Assembly: GCA_047495785.1 (NCBI GenBank)
Contig: JBLDXI010000061.1
Span: forward strand, 87,575-151,574
Direction of reading: 5' to 3'
Length of the DNA stretch: 64,000 nucleotides
Source: Lepidodermella squamata
Lineage: Eukaryota > Gastrotricha
The notes under the pieces are model-generated. The model had not been told where the DNA came from. It saw only the letters and a list, made by a program, of their open reading frames with translations, and did not search any database. Shown in pieces: positions 9,187-21,574 of the stretch (the stretch's first letter is position 1; each line of letters begins with the position of its first letter). The position numbers and the translations under genes were made by a program.

Positions 9187-11566
9187 ATGAGCCTGTTCTT
9201 GATAGTCATAGGTAAATTTTGATCATATCGTCTTTGAATAACTTGGATTCAAGTTTTTCAAAGCAAATTGCTTCCTCCTCTTTGTTAACAGAAGTTAGTT
9301 CCCTAAACTGACTAAATCCCAGTTGCTGAGCATCATTGCCGAGGGATTAGAGCCTAGATCCGGGTTAGTAATCCGGCCAGCAATAGGAATTCCTTTACCC
9401 TCTTTATTTATATGGTGCCAATAATTACTGTCGCCATAAACTGATTGAAAACAGCTGAACTTCCAGTTGCTCAATGACGCTAATTATATGTTCTTTTTCG
9501 CCATGAAAGGCCTGGCCAGCATCGGCTATTCCTCTTGCTGCTCTCCGACCCTGCAAAAGACCGCCCTTGTATGTTTCTTCCAACTGGCTTCTCTCGAATC
9601 AGTGTACCAATGGTTTTCCAGGCATGTAAGAATGGTGGTACGTACGATTCTTCTTCTGATGCATGTCGATGCCCGTATGGTTACAACGGCACGCAGTGTG
9701 AAAATTGTAAGTTCTACTTGCGAGCTCATAATCGATGTCAAATGTAACCTAATCTTTACAGATTGGTGTGCGGGCTGCAAAAACGGAGGGACCTGCAGTG
9801 GTCCTAACACCTGCACCTGCGCAAGTGGCTGGCGTGGATCGACCTGCGACGAATGTGAGTTGTTGGCCTCCGACGAGAAAAATCAAATGCTTATTTTCGC
9901 TGGTTAGATTATTGTCAGTCGGGCTGCTGGAACGGTGGCGTATGCACTGGCTCCAACGCCTGCCAATGCCTGCCTGCGTGGACTGGGCCGAATTGCAACA
10001 TATGTAAGCTCATCGAAGTCGAAAAATTACATAACTATTGACATTTTCACTGTGTTCTAATTTCAGCCTCGTGTACGCCACCATGTTCAAACAATGGCGT
10101 TTGCCTCTCCGGCAATCAATGTAGTTGCGTGAACGGTTATACCGGCTCGCGGTGCGCGGATAGTAAGACCTAGCACTGGATTAATCCCAGTTGACTCATA
10201 ATTTATTTTTCCAGTTCCCTGCCCTACACCCTGCCAGAATGGCGGTACCTGCTCAGCCCCGAACACTTGCACTTGCGCATTTGGATATTTAGATGCTGAC
10301 TGCTCCAGGGGTAAGGAGTTTCGCCATGGAATACAACCATGATAACCGATTTCATTATTCAGCCAAGTACTATCTAGCTGGGACCACGTCTGATTTCCGC
10401 ACAGCTACAACTATATGTGAGAAAGCAAACAGCCGTGCTGTTGTGATTTATACGCAAGGTGAGTTGGACAAGGCAAAAGCCAGCTTAGGGGCAAGGGCCG
10501 CAGTTTGGATTGCGCTATCGGCCGGTTTTCGCTGGGCCTATGACAACTCGGCAGTTGGACTAACAAATATTTGGGGACCTGGCGAGCCGAGTGGTGATGG
10601 CAGCTGTAAGTTTTGAGCAATAGCGTAAAGTAGGCTTTACTGAGTTTTGAGGACCGAGGGCCGAGGATTTAGGGCGACCGGTCGAGGCTTTCGCAGGAAA
10701 TCCTTTGATGTTTTTCCGAGAGGTATCGAGTATGTATCCTCCATCCTAAATGGTGTTAAGAAAACCCCAACAATTAAAGGGGGCCCTTTCCTTAAATAAA
10801 TTCGGGGCTGAAAATTCCTCACCCTGAGGATACTACTTTGCCCACTGTTACAGCTGGTTGACCACCTTGCTGGTTGATATTGCCGCCGATTAGGGACATT
10901 TCCGGCAGCCAAAATCACCCGTAGCCGGGAAAGTTTCAGCATTCTTTCAATTAAGATTTGAATTTGGTTATAAATGACGATTTTTGTTTGCGCTGTTCTC
11001 GCTGACTAATTGCGTTTACTTTTCAGGTGTCACTCTGTATGGCCCGATCAGTGGGCTTAACGACGAACCATGTACCTCTGTTAACAAAGTGCTTTGCCAA
11101 AGTTTAACCGATGTGAGTCTTTTTATTACCGTGACTTATTTCCTTAAAACTGTTCTGTATTTTAGGATACTGATGTTCAAAACGTCGCGCCTGATGCTAA
11201 TTGGGCGACTGCTAAAAGCAATTGCGAAGGAAGAGGACTCAGACTGGCCGTCCTGAAGACGCGAACAATCGTTCAGTCGATGCTTGACGGTAGTAAAACT
11301 GGATGGATCGCCGCGAAACGTCCTGATGGAAGTAATTTCTACTGGTCGACGGGCGTCGCTGTCACGCCGAGCAATACCATTCCACCATGGGCAACAGGCC
11401 AGCCTGAAATAAGCGATAGCAAGCAATGTAACCTTCTAGAAAATGTTGTTCTCATTGTTTAAATTCGATTTCCTGTAATTCAGGCGTCACGATGGACACA
11501 TCGGGTCAAATGACGGTTACAAAGTGCAGCGATAGCTACGATGCGCTATGCGAGTATACATCCTAA
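9187..11566 (+). CDS. secreted EGF-repeat / C-type-lectin-like protein, copy 1
   Basis: Eleven exons: 9187-9211, 9510-9568, 9622-9706, 9762-9854, 9908-10003, 10067-10162, 10215-10310, 10363-10605, 11027-11112, 11166-11427, 11484-11566. Exons 1-2 give a signal peptide (MSLFLIVIGLASIGYSS). Exons 3-7 each encode one EGF module of about 31 residues (C..NGGTC...CxCxxGxxGxxC); exon 4 onward are ~96 bp with phase-1 borders. Exons 8-11 encode two C-type-lectin-like regions (CEKANSRAVVI...VWIALS...GPGEPSGDGSC and LAVLKTR...GWIAAKRPDG..FYWSTG...CEYTS). Classic EPN/QPD sugar-binding triplets are not evident, so sugar binding is uncertain. Probably an extracellular adhesion or recognition protein. The long intron 8 (421 bp, against 57 bp in the paralogue) has received a MITE. 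Confidence 0.85.
10625..10847. mobile_element. hAT-type MITE family 1, degenerate copy in intron
   Basis: The right end GGATACTACTTTGCCCACTG (10828-10847) matches the family end at 17 of 20 positions. The inner part (aaaacccc..aaagggggccctttcc) is like that of the copy at 5707. The left end is too worn to place exactly. It lies wholly within intron 8 of the lectin-EGF gene and explains that intron's extra length. Confidence 0.55.
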
Positions 11567-11786
11567 AGCGGAAATCAACAAGATGCATTGTAGATTTAAT
11601 AACTTTCCCAATTATTTGAATCCAGTAAGATAAAATGTATGAAAAATGATAAATATATCATCAAATTTATCAATATCTTCGGCAACCCTGAATTGCTTTC
11701 ATGATGAATTTCGTTCGTAAATTGATATGATTTCGAAGACAGTATTATATTGGAGATTTTATTGGAAAAGTTCTAATCACAATGCC

Positions 11787-11955
11787 CAGGGTGCGAAGTA
11801 CAGGGTGCTGGGGCAGCCAAGCTGCGATTTGCAAACTACAGCAAGAAGAGGCGCAAGAAGGTTGGCTGAAAAAGCCACAGGGGGCTCTCTTTTCTTCCCT
11901 GGACTGGGCTTGGGAAAACATGCCTCCAGAATCCAACTTCCTACCTTGTGTTGTA
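11787..11955. mobile_element. hAT-type MITE family 1, degenerate copy
   Basis: The left end CAGGGTGCGAAGTACAGGGT at 11787 is almost identical to the intact copy, followed by the family's inner aaagccacagggggctct. The right end near 11930-11955 is degenerate (gaatccaacttcctacc). No target duplication can be read. Confidence 0.6.
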
Positions 11956-11995
11956 GGCTCGCATGAATAAACATCTAGAATTTGGTGATAACAGT

Positions 11996-12213
11996 TCTTC
12001 GGCAAATCTGCTATTCTTCTGCCGGGATTGGCTCATCCGGAAATTTTTGAAAATTCCAAGAAAATTAGTTTATCAATGTGGAGAATTTTCTCATTCCAAC
12101 AATATCAAAAGTGTGCGGTAATGATTTTATTTTGATTTTCCGATATTTTTTGCTATTAATTATGCTGCGTATGAGCCAACCGCGGCAGAAGAACGGCAGA
12201 TTTGCCGAAAAAG
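11996..12213. mobile_element. MITE with ~40-bp inverted repeats
   Basis: ttcggcaaatctgc ... cttctgccg ... ttggctcat at 11999-12036 is matched by its reverse complement (atgagccaa ... cggcagaag ... gcagatttgccgaa) at 12171-12210. The ~130-bp centre is AT-rich. A phrase just outside (ggcggatagggcgtt, 12238) recurs at 56358, so this neighbourhood has been dispersed in the genome. Confidence 0.6.
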
Positions 12214-12441
12214 GACTAGTTGGTCAGTCGATTTATGGGCGGATAGGGCGTTCGGTGGCATAATAAATGGTCGCGTGCCGCGCTTCATGCAATAACAGCT
12301 CAAATAAATTCACTATAGGAAGATCGTTTGCTTCCTATCCGTTACAGTGATGTATATGAAGTGAAGCTAACCACTTGGTGTATAGAGTGCGCTTTTACTC
12401 TCATTGACACGTTTTATGTTTGAAAATATCATTAAGACTAA

Positions 12442-15400
12442 ATGACCACGTTACTGATTGTTATAGGTAAATTCAACATTTCCGCTTCCTGTTGCTTCGA
12501 ATCCTTTCGCCATTGACCTTGTATAACTTGAATTCACGTTTTTCAAACTCAGTTTAATGTGAGACCAGTAACAGGAATTCGTTTGAGCCTCGTTCCTTTT
12601 TAAAATTCTGAATGAGGATGCGATTCACGATCGCCTTAAACTGAATGATACAAACTTAAATCTGAGTTTACAACGCTAATGATATACTTATTGCCATCAA
12701 AGGATTCGCAAGCATCGGATTTGCCACTGGCTGCTCTCCGAGCCCGCAAAAAAGCGCTCTTGTACGCTTCTTCTCATTAGCCTTTCCATAATTAAGCGTA
12801 CCAACAAACCTTCAGGCGTGTAAGAATGGTGCGACGTACGATTCTTCGGCTGATGCCTGTCGATGTGCGTATGGTTACTACGGAACACTATGCGAAGCAT
12901 GTGAGTTCTAACACTTGAGAGCTCATAGCTAGATTTTGGTGAATTGGGCCTAGATTGGTGTTCGGGCTGCAAAAACGGAGGGACTTGTAGCGGTCCTAAT
13001 AATTGCAATTGCACGAGTGGCTGGCGTGGATCGACCTGCGAAGACTGTGAGTTGATGGCCTCCTATGGGTAAAATCAATTGCTCATTGTTTTCTGGATAG
13101 ATTACTGCCCCGAGCTGAGGTGCCGGAACGGTGGTTTGTGCAACGGCCCTAACACTTGCTTCTGCCTGCCTCCCTGGCGAGGGTTGAGCTGCAATATATG
13201 TATGTTCGTCAAATTTATCATTCATTTTGACAAATCCCGTAATAACTGCCTGTCGCCAGGGGACAGACAGTTGTCGTAGACTGTCATAGTGCATTGTGCC
13301 AAGTGGAATATCACTTATTGCACCGCTGCGCATCATAATCGCGGCCTCATATTTTAGTGCTTTTTCCAACTACCAGCTCCGCGATCTCCAGTGTTCGGGG
13401 AAAACATGTTTCTTCCGACCAATGTCTTTTTATATCCGACCAATGTCTTATTTCATCCTACAACCAAAAATGTGACTAAAACCTGCCCAGTTGCTTTTTC
13501 ATATTTTCAAAAAATTACAGTGAAAAAGTGACAGCTCGGATCGCCATAAATCCTTTCCCATAACATTCTGCCGGTTCAGGGGCCAAATTAGGGTGCATAA
13601 AAGGGGTACTTTCCTACGGAAAATTCGAACTCGGGGAATACGAGAAAATCGATATTTTCATGGCGGATGATTTTAGTCACAATTTTGGTTGTCGGATGAA
13701 GTAAGACATTAGTCGGATTAAAAAAGTCACACCCCAGTGTTCTTGATTAAACAAGCTCTCTTTGATTTGTGATTTCAGCCTTGTGTACGTTACGATGCGC
13801 AAACAACGGCATTTGTTTCTACGGCAATCAGTGTACCTGCGTGAACGGCTACTTCGGCTCGCTCTGCACAGATTGTTAGACCATGACAATAAATTAATCT
13901 CAGTTCAATTATCTGTTTTGTTCTCCAGTTACTTGCGTTAAACCCTGCCAGAATGGCGGATCCTGCATCGCTCCGGACACGTGCAAGTGCGATGTTGGAT
14001 GGAGGGGGCCTACTTGTTCAGAGAGTAAGGAGTTTCTTTAATACCAAACCACATTGAGGACGGAGTTACACGGGCCTGACCTGATGCGTTCGTACTGATT
14101 AAGTCGTTTTTGTATCATTTATAGTATACTCGCATTTGAATCTCCTTTGAAATTCGAATTGTCTTCCCCTTGAGAATGTTAACATTTTCTTGTAGTCACC
14201 TGTTATCCGACTTGTGCGAATGGGGGTCGATGCTCCGGGCCGAATACTTGCACGTGTGCCGATGGCTGGACTGGAAAAAATTGTACCACACGTAATTTTT
14301 ATTCCCAATCATTGTCATCGATTCGAAATGTTGTTTTTGGCTTGGTTTATTATGTTATTATCTAACTCTCGTTATAACGTGTATCGTGAATTTTACAGCT
14401 ACCTGCACACCGGCTTGTCAAAATGGCGGCACCTGCCTCGGCGGCAACGTGTGCAAATGCGCGAATGGCTACGCAGGCTCAACGTGCTCAGATGGTATAG
14501 CAATAACAGTCGCTACAAGTTGGCAGCTCTTTTTGATAATTTTCTTATGACGCAGCTGTTTGCTCACCAACTTGCAAAAAGGGCCAATGCGCTGCTTCAA
14601 ATGTGTGTTCTTGCGACTCAGGATGGACTGGATCGGATTGCTCAATTTGTAAAGCCATATCTAATGTTTTGTCTATTCAATTTACTATTTATTTTATTCT
14701 GTAGCGGCCTGCTCATCGCCTTGTCTGAATGGAGGAACTTGTACAGGAACGAACAAGTGTATTTGCGTTAACGGATACACTGGAGCAACTTGCGCTGAAT
14801 GTGAGTTTTCTTTCCTCGATACTATCCCTGTAGCTAGTGAATTTTCGATCATCCTAGATACTTGCTCACAAACGTGCAAAAATGGAGGTTCCTGTATATC
14901 ACCGGACAAGTGCAGCTGCGGCGATCAATGGGCTGGCACAGACTGCAGCATACGTAAGTTGGAATAATTCACCGTGATCTGTAGTACATGCTTTTGGTCT
15001 GTAGCATTTGCACATCCTTTTCGAATATGCTGAGTGTAAATTTCTATTGTAATTTCAGCCAAGTGTACTCCGGACTGTGCAAATAGCGGCATTTGCTCCT
15101 CCGGCAATCTGTGTACCTGTGTGAACAACTACTCCGGCTCGCGGTGCTCGCAATGTGAGATTAGCAATCTTTCAATTCCATTTCAAACCTATGATTTGTT
15201 CTTCAGTTTCCTGCATTAAAACTTGCCAGAATGGCGGTACCTGTACAGCCCCAAACACTTGCACTTGCGCTGCCGGATGGAAAGGAGAGGACTGCGCTAC
15301 TCGTAAAGAGCTCATTTTGATGCTGGGCTAATTAACTGACGTTTCCATATTTCCCTAGCAATTTGTAATTCTCTGTGCCAGAATGGAGGGACTTGTATCG

Positions 15401-16344
15401 CTCCGAACACGTGCAAGTGTGATGGTGGATGGAGATGGCCTACTTGTTCTCAGAGTAAGAAGCTTCTTCAATGAAATGCAAAACTGATAAATGATTTTAT
15501 TTGTCAGCAAAATACTATTTATCCTCTAGCCCAGCTAATTTTCGAGACGCCACTAATTACTGCGAGACATCGAGCAGTCGCGCTGCTGTGATTAACTCGC
15601 AAGGTGAATGGGAAAAGGCGAAGATCAGTTTGGGGAGTCAAAGCAAAGTTTGGCTTTCGCTATCGGCCGGCTTTCTCTGGATCTACGACAATTCGCCAGT
15701 TGGGTTGTCTAATATATGGGGAAGTGGCGAGCCGAGTGGCGACGGCAGTTGTAAGTTTTGATCAGCAGCTCTAGCTAGTCTACTTGCTTTTACTCTCTCA
15801 ACTTCAGGCATGGAAGTTTTAGGTGGCGTGCAAGGCATAAACGATGAATCTTGCACCTCAAGTCGAAGTTCACTGTGCCAAGATCCAAGCAATGTGATGA
15901 CTTTCTTGTTAATGAAAGTCCTCAAATTTTGCTTTATTTTCTTAGGAAAATGACGTCACAGTTGTCGGCCCGGCTGGTATTTGGGATTCAGCCAAAGCAA
16001 AATGTGAAGCAGTGGGTCGAAAATTGGCAGTCTTGAGGACGAGAGCACTTGTTGATGCAATGTTGAGCTCATCAAGGAATGGGTGGATAGCCGGTAAGCG
16101 TTCCGATGGCAATAATTTCTACTGGTCCACGGGCGTCGCTGTCTCGCCGAGCAACGTCATTCCGCCGTGGGCTCCAGGCCAGCCTGAAATAAGCAATAAC
16201 AAGCAATGTAAGTTGGCATCGTGGCCTTGCATTAATGTTGCGTTAATTCTGTTTTTTTCAGGCGTAACGATGGACACAACGGGTCAAATGACGGTAGAAA
16301 GGTGCAGCAACAGTAACTATGCGCTATGCGAGTATACAAATTAA
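12442..16344 (+). CDS. secreted EGF-repeat / C-type-lectin-like protein, copy 2 (13 EGF)
   Basis: Nineteen exons: 12442-12466, 12703-12761, 12816-12900, 12954-13046, 13101-13199, 13779-13874, 13929-14024, 14196-14291, 14399-14494, 14556-14648, 14705-14800, 14858-14953, 15059-15154, 15207-15302, 15359-15454, 15508-15750, 15808-15893, 15946-16207, 16262-16344. The first three and last four exons equal the lengths in copy 1 (25, 59, 85; 243, 86, 262, 83 bp). Only the number of EGF exons differs: 13 here, 5 there. Each EGF exon is phase 1-1 and usually exactly 96 bp, so modules can be added without breaking the frame. The signal peptide is MTTLLIVIGFASIGFA. The module at 14556 is shortened (CKKGQCAASNVC). 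Expected to be a secreted, rod-like protein with two lectin-like regions at the C terminus. Confidence 0.87.
13397..13734. mobile_element. MITE in EGF intron with 8-bp target duplication
   Basis: The element is bounded by CAGTGTTC at 13389-13396 and 13735-13742. The left arm (ccgaccaatgtcttatttcat, 13426-13460) pairs with the right arm (atgaagtaagacattagtcgg, 13696-13716), and caaccaaaaatgtgactaaaa pairs with ttttagtcacaattttggttg. It fills intron 5 of the gene, which is 579 bp instead of ~55 bp. Confidence 0.65.
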
Positions 16345-17190
16345 CGAGAGAAGCAGAGGCAGCTGTGATGAGCCTTTGATAAATCCAAAAAGACAGGCTT
16401 TCAGCTTATTTCATTTTTTTACCACACTTTACCCGCAATATTCTGTCAATATCTTCCAGCTCGTTTAGTATACTTTGAACGCACCGCTCATTTTAACAGT
16501 AAAAACATTAACGTTACTGGCAGAATTGGTTTTCAATCATGTTCTCAAAATAACCAGAATTGCAAATTTGCATGAAAATATTTCATGCAAATTGACATTT
16601 TAAAGGAAGCATGTTGCTTTTTATGTGTAAAAAATGCATTTTTTCATGCGATTTTTTCGCATCAAAATTATTGATTTTTTTCCTGTCCAGCAGAAAAGTG
16701 GCTAGTGTCGAGTCCACACAGTATTAGTCCCGAGGCATCGGCCCATGCAACATGCAATTCAACTCCAGAACAGGTTCATCATCCAATTTGGCCAGACAAA
16801 AAATTGTTCATTCTTCGTGTGTAACAAGAATTTTGGTTTGCAATTTGGGCTCAATTGTCATTGAAGCAATCGATTCTTTGGAGAGTTGAACCTTCCGTAA
16901 GACATTGAACATTGAAGGCTTCCGTAAGCACGTTCTTGGTAATGTGATCTTGTGCGAGCGCTCCTCCCGGCATCCGTGGCAAGCTGAGCTGGAAATCGGT
17001 CTTCAAATGCAAAAGAAGAATCAGCTTCATTAGTAGCTACTATTCTAAGATTTTTGATATTCATTAGTACAGCAATGTACTTTTTAGTTCAATTTGCGGA
17101 TGAAACCTAATAATGCACGTCTCAACCGCGTGTCTCACTGCGAAGCATATAAATTCACCTTTCGATATACTAAAACATCCGAAATTATAA
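16345..17190. other. intergenic, no gene seen
   Basis: AT-rich, with a small palindrome gcatgaaaatatttcatgc near 16570. No supportable coding or RNA feature. Confidence 0.4.
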
Positions 17191-20057
17191 ATGTCAATTT
17201 CGCAAATAATTTTGATACTCGCCTCCTCTCTCGTTGTTAACGGCGAGCTTTCGAAATTGAGAATAGCCAATTTCATGCCATTTACTGGGTTGGAACCCAA
17301 CCGGTGCCAAACATGCAAGGTTATGGCTGAACTAGTCATAGGGTTGGTCAACAATCGCAGCGACATTCTACCAAATTACAAAATCGAGCCTCAATTCATT
17401 GATGACAACAACGGACCAATGTTAGTTCGCCGTTTTCTCGAATTCGACAACCAGTTTAATGGGAACAAACTCGGTGAGAATACCTTCAAAGCTCCTGTTG
17501 TTGTTGGCCCAGTTAATTCTTGCGAGATGATAGCTTCGTTTGTTAACAAGCTTGGATATGTTGAGATTGCTCAATGCGCATCAGATGGATTGAACAACCG
17601 AGCCCGTTTCTCGAATTTGTACCTAATCCGACCTTTAGCAGCTCAAGCTTGGATATCTAGACTTCGTTTCATCGTCGATATTGGGAAATGGAGCTACTTC
17701 GCGCTGATTGTCAACGCGAACCAAGAGTATTCCGGGGCTAAACTCATGCAGAGGCTGGCGATTCTAAACGGTGTTCAAGTCTATCTCAACGCAGTCCCGG
17801 AATTCGATGACGACGCGGCCTTGGCCTTGAAGAAATCTGAAGCCCGCATAATCGCTCTTTATGCTGCGGGTTCGATGAATTATCAAGTCCTGTGTCGATG
17901 TTTCAATCTCGGAATGACTGGTCCGAGGTACGTTTTCATCCTATCCGGGAGCTCATTTGCAGATCCAAGGACTTTGCCAGCTGTAATCTACCCTGGATGT
18001 ACAAGGGAGATGATTTTCACTCAGAGCCTCTACTCAATCATGGTTATGTCTCAAAGCATAACAGACGAGCCTTTCGTCAAGTCTGAGTTGGGCTTCAACC
18101 TGTTTGAAATGGATAAAATGTTGGATTTATACACGAATAACTCGCGGCTTCCCGAATACGGGAACCGATACATATGCCATGATGCTACCCTTCAAAGCCT
18201 GCTATTGCTGAATCGGACGGAATATCGACTGGAAAGGATCGGGTTGAGCTTGCAGAATATCACCACCCACCCTGATTTGATTTCTAGAATAATTAATGAG
18301 TCGGCGGTGCGAATGAGTTACGTAGGCCTGAGAAAGAGCGGCCCGAGCTTTTACAGCCAGGATAGGGGTGAGATGATGGGCTCGAAATGGCCTGTGCTTC
18401 AATGGAACCCAACCGATGGCCTGAGGACTATTTGGATGGTAGTTCAGTCCGAAACCAACGATTCCTGCAACGAACTCGCAATGTATTCAACTTATAGCGT
18501 TCTCAAATCGAAATGGCCAACATTGGATGGGAAACCGCCATCGGACAGAGCTAAGATAAAACATGAAGTTCAGGAAGTTCACCTCGCGCTAAAAATCTCT
18601 ATTTTCGTGCTAAGTGCAGGCTTAATCACGGTTAAATTCGGTCTTTTTATAATAATTTCGCGCTACAAATCTCCAGACAAGTTCAGACGGATGCCATTTC
18701 TCTCGACATTGCAAATCGCTTTCCTTTGCCTCGCCGATATCTCAGCCATCATTTTCGCATCGGATGTCGATGAATCACGAATTATAGCAACCCACGTAGC
18801 TAGAGTTTTGACCCTCATGATCGGTCTAAGCCTATCGAACTTCTGCATGATTTTCCGGACAATGGCTACGAGTTCATTAGTGGCTAATATCAAGCAGAAG
18901 GCTGTAAGTGAGAGGGTTAAAACGACCCCCAAAAAATCAAACCCGAGCCTTGGGAGAGCTAGTAATGGTACTTTGGTCGCTTTTCCCCAACTCAGTAACG
19001 ACGACTTTTTTGCGAAAAAATTAAGCCAAAGAAAGTTCGTGCAACTCCAGAAGATATGTGCGCTGTTAACAGGGATAGGATTTGCTATTCTAGCTGCTTA
19101 TGGAGCGATTTGGGAGAGTGTTGCCCCTACCAAGTGTGAAGGCATCACAATAACGCCTAGCCCGGTATATTTCGACGAAATCGATACTTACATATTCACC
19201 TCAGCCGTAAATTGTCACGGGGATTCTCAAGATATTTGGTCTCTTGTGATTCTCGGGGTTAATGTAGTGCTACTAGTTATCGGATGCTACTATGCCAGAA
19301 AAATGACTCGAGATACAAGGTTCATTTTGCACCATTGGGACTTCACGTATTTGCTCTATGGCAGGGCTTCTCAATACCTGACCCTCGGCGACCCCAAAAT
19401 TTACATTCTCACCAGGCTGCGACCCCTACCGATTTTTTTTAATTTTTATGGTTTTTTGGTATAGCAAAAGATGCCTCAAATTAAGAAATTCTACGACAAA
19501 ATGGTCAAATATTGCACAATTTCGATCCATTTTTCTAAAAATTTCCTGAAACTTCTACATATATGAGGTTCGAAGCCGCATTTTCGACCGGTTTTAAGTC
19601 AAATATTGTGGGTGGCGAGCGAAGCGAGCTTTAGCTGACGCTATTTGTCACACATTTTCTGGAAGAGTGACCATAAAATGGATCAAATCTTCTAATTTTT
19701 TAGTTTTTTCAAAATGATCATTCGACCCCCGCGACCCTTGGACCGGTCCGCGACCCCTCAAAAATTGGCCCGCGACCCCCGCGGGGGTCGCGACCCACCG
19801 TTTGAGAAGCGCTGCTCTATGGGATGACGAATTGTATCATAACTATGTTAGCTTCCTGTCTGGTTTTGCTGGCTGTTCCCAAGAATCCGGTAACGATCAG
19901 GATTGTCGTGGCATTTTCTGCGATTTGGATATCAGCTACAACATCAGCTATTTGTTACTTGCCGTATCGAAGGAAACCAGCTCCAGTCAGTGGCGTAGCT
20001 GGCCTTTCGCGGATAGGAGGACATGTGTCTCGGAATTTAAACCAGCCAAGAACGTGA
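17191..20057 (+). pseudogene. class C (GABA-B-like) receptor interrupted by a transposon
   Basis: One long exon. It has a signal peptide (MSISQIILILASSLVVNG), then a periplasmic-binding-protein-like ligand domain of about 400 residues (SKLRIANFMPF start, cysteines at CQTCK and CTREM), a membrane-proximal segment and seven helices: TM1 ALKISIFVLSAGLI (from about residue 467), through TM5 VNVVLLVIGCYYARK. At codon ~724 a 461-bp insertion (element plus duplicated 8 bp) breaks the frame. The frame resumes at 19823 as MTNCIITMLASC (TM6) and IRIVVAFSAIWISATT (TM7). Taking out 19362-19822 rejoins TTG CTC TAT GGG ATG in frame, so the receptor was intact before the insertion. The tail after residue PAPVS runs into a second small MITE and stops at 20057. 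As read, the chain ends after TM5 (19464). It could be one null allele of a working gene. Confidence 0.85.
19362..19814. mobile_element. hAT-type MITE inserted in receptor exon
   Basis: A 453-bp non-coding element with termini CAGGGCTTCTCAATACC and the inverted CAGCGCTTCTCAAACGG. It is rich in GCGACCCC phrases near both ends. A perfect 8-bp target duplication CTCTATGG sits at 19354-19361 and 19815-19822. The CAGNG(N)TTCTCAA..GCGACCCC terminus is a well-known hAT signature. The perfect duplication and in-frame empty site suggest a young event. Confidence 0.9.
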
Positions 20058-20085
20058 TACCAGGCCCCGGCTAGTTACGCCCCTG
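19988..20085. mobile_element. 98-bp hAT-like MITE remnant
   Basis: The termini are CAGTGGCGTAGCTGGCC and inverted CAGGGGCGTAACTAGCC, 14 of 17 matching. No target duplication is readable. It supplies the last ~22 codons of the receptor frame, so the natural C terminus was probably lost. Confidence 0.55.
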
Positions 20086-20878
20086 CTATACGCTATAATA
20101 CATACTGAATAATTTAAAGAAAAGCGTCTGCGCTTCACGGAGCGACACTTTTCCATTTTCTAACGCTTGAGCCGGGCTTTCGTCATTCGTTATTTCCTCT
20201 CAATCTATGAATGGGTTTGAAATTCCGATGGAAATCTGAACCGTTTATTGTTTTCCTGGTAGTCGTCCAATAAATTCAAAGTCCAAGTGAAAGTCTAAAC
20301 CATGAGGCATTGGCAGGAACATCAATTAGAGATTTTACTAATTCGTAACGCAGAAAAGAAGATCCGTTTTCACCCAATAAATCAGAAGCGTCTTCACGAA
20401 CAACAAATGCTTATCGTCACGAACAGACAGCCGTAATTAGCATTCATTCAGAAATAGGATCTAGGATCAATTAACAGAGTTCGTTCGCAGCAGAAAGCGT
20501 TTCGAAGCTGCAACGTGCAACGTAGCACAGATAATTTTCAAACTTATCATCGAGACATTGGACACAGTCGTTGCAGTCATAAATCCGAAATTTTTGGCGT
20601 CGTGAAACAGCTACATAATCGCACCCTGCGCTGAATTTCCTAAGACTCAATGTTGATTTGATCCATCACAAATTCGGTGTCCATGCGGTTTGAAAGCTTT
20701 GCTATATAGGAGGGGTTCCTCAATCTCAACCTTTGCTGGTACTCGAATTTCTCGAATTTCAAAGGAAAGCGAAAATTTATGCAACAGATTCAAAATTCAA
20801 GTTTTATTTGGTTACTTTTTCACGCGGACTGATGTGAAAGATCTACGACTACCGGTCTATTTTTTATCAAACAATAAA
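20086..20878. other. intergenic, no gene seen
   Basis: Mixed AT-rich sequence between the receptor and the minus-strand gene that ends at 20879. Open frames are short and without features. Confidence 0.4.
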
Positions 20879-21574
20879 TTAGTCAGAATATTCAGGAATA
20901 GGAATCGGCCTTGTTACTATTTCAATTAGCTTCGGCCGTGGAGCGACGTACTTTTCCATAAAATCAGACGGCAAGCGCTCTGTCAACGAATACATCGACG
21001 TAGCAGTTTGAGGCCGCCATCTCTGTTTCGGTACATCATCCAACTCAGCCGGGCGTTGAATCGCTGCGATTTGCAGCGGAGACAATTGACTGTTTTGAGG
21101 CATCCAAATTACTACAGAATTCGTACGATAAGGCGACTGGCTCGACCACGGCCTTCTCGGGCTGGTCGGTGGAGTCCTGCCATTTGTAAAGGGGCCTTTT
21201 TCCTGGATAGTTTTCGGCTTACCGCCTGGTCTTGGGGTAGAAACTCGCAGATTGCCGGGTGTGCTCATTCCAGTGATTGTCAAGGTGCTTTCAAGCCATT
21301 CAGTAGCATGTCTGTAGAAGCCCTGAGAGTGCCATGGGTCGAACATGTTGAGCCTTGCTCTAGTCAGCTGGACTTCTTTGTTCGATCTCGGAGTCGCAGA
21401 TTTCACTGAATGCAAGCAAAACTACAGTTAGGTTTGAAATGAGAATCGGCAGTTACCTCGTCTCTGAGGGGTGAGCAATAACCGGGGTGAATATTGGATG
21501 GAAATTCGCTCCCTTCTCCTTATATCTTCTTCCTCCTCCGCTGTGAGGGGAACGATTCTGTTTATTGGCTGCAT
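20879..21574 (-). CDS. uncharacterised proline/arginine-rich protein
   Basis: Two exons, 21574-21457 and 21405-20879, with a 51-bp GT-AG intron and phase 1, giving 214 residues. It begins MQPINRIVPLTAEEEEDIRR. There is no signal peptide, transmembrane segment or recognised domain. The chain is basic and rich in P, R, S and T with scattered tryptophans (FDPWHSQGFYRHATEWL, RRPWSSQSPYR, KQRWRP, KYVAPRPK). Such composition is seen in microtubule- or cilium-associated proteins, but that is only a guess. Well-placed splice sites and an unbroken 175-codon second exon support a real gene. Confidence 0.6.
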
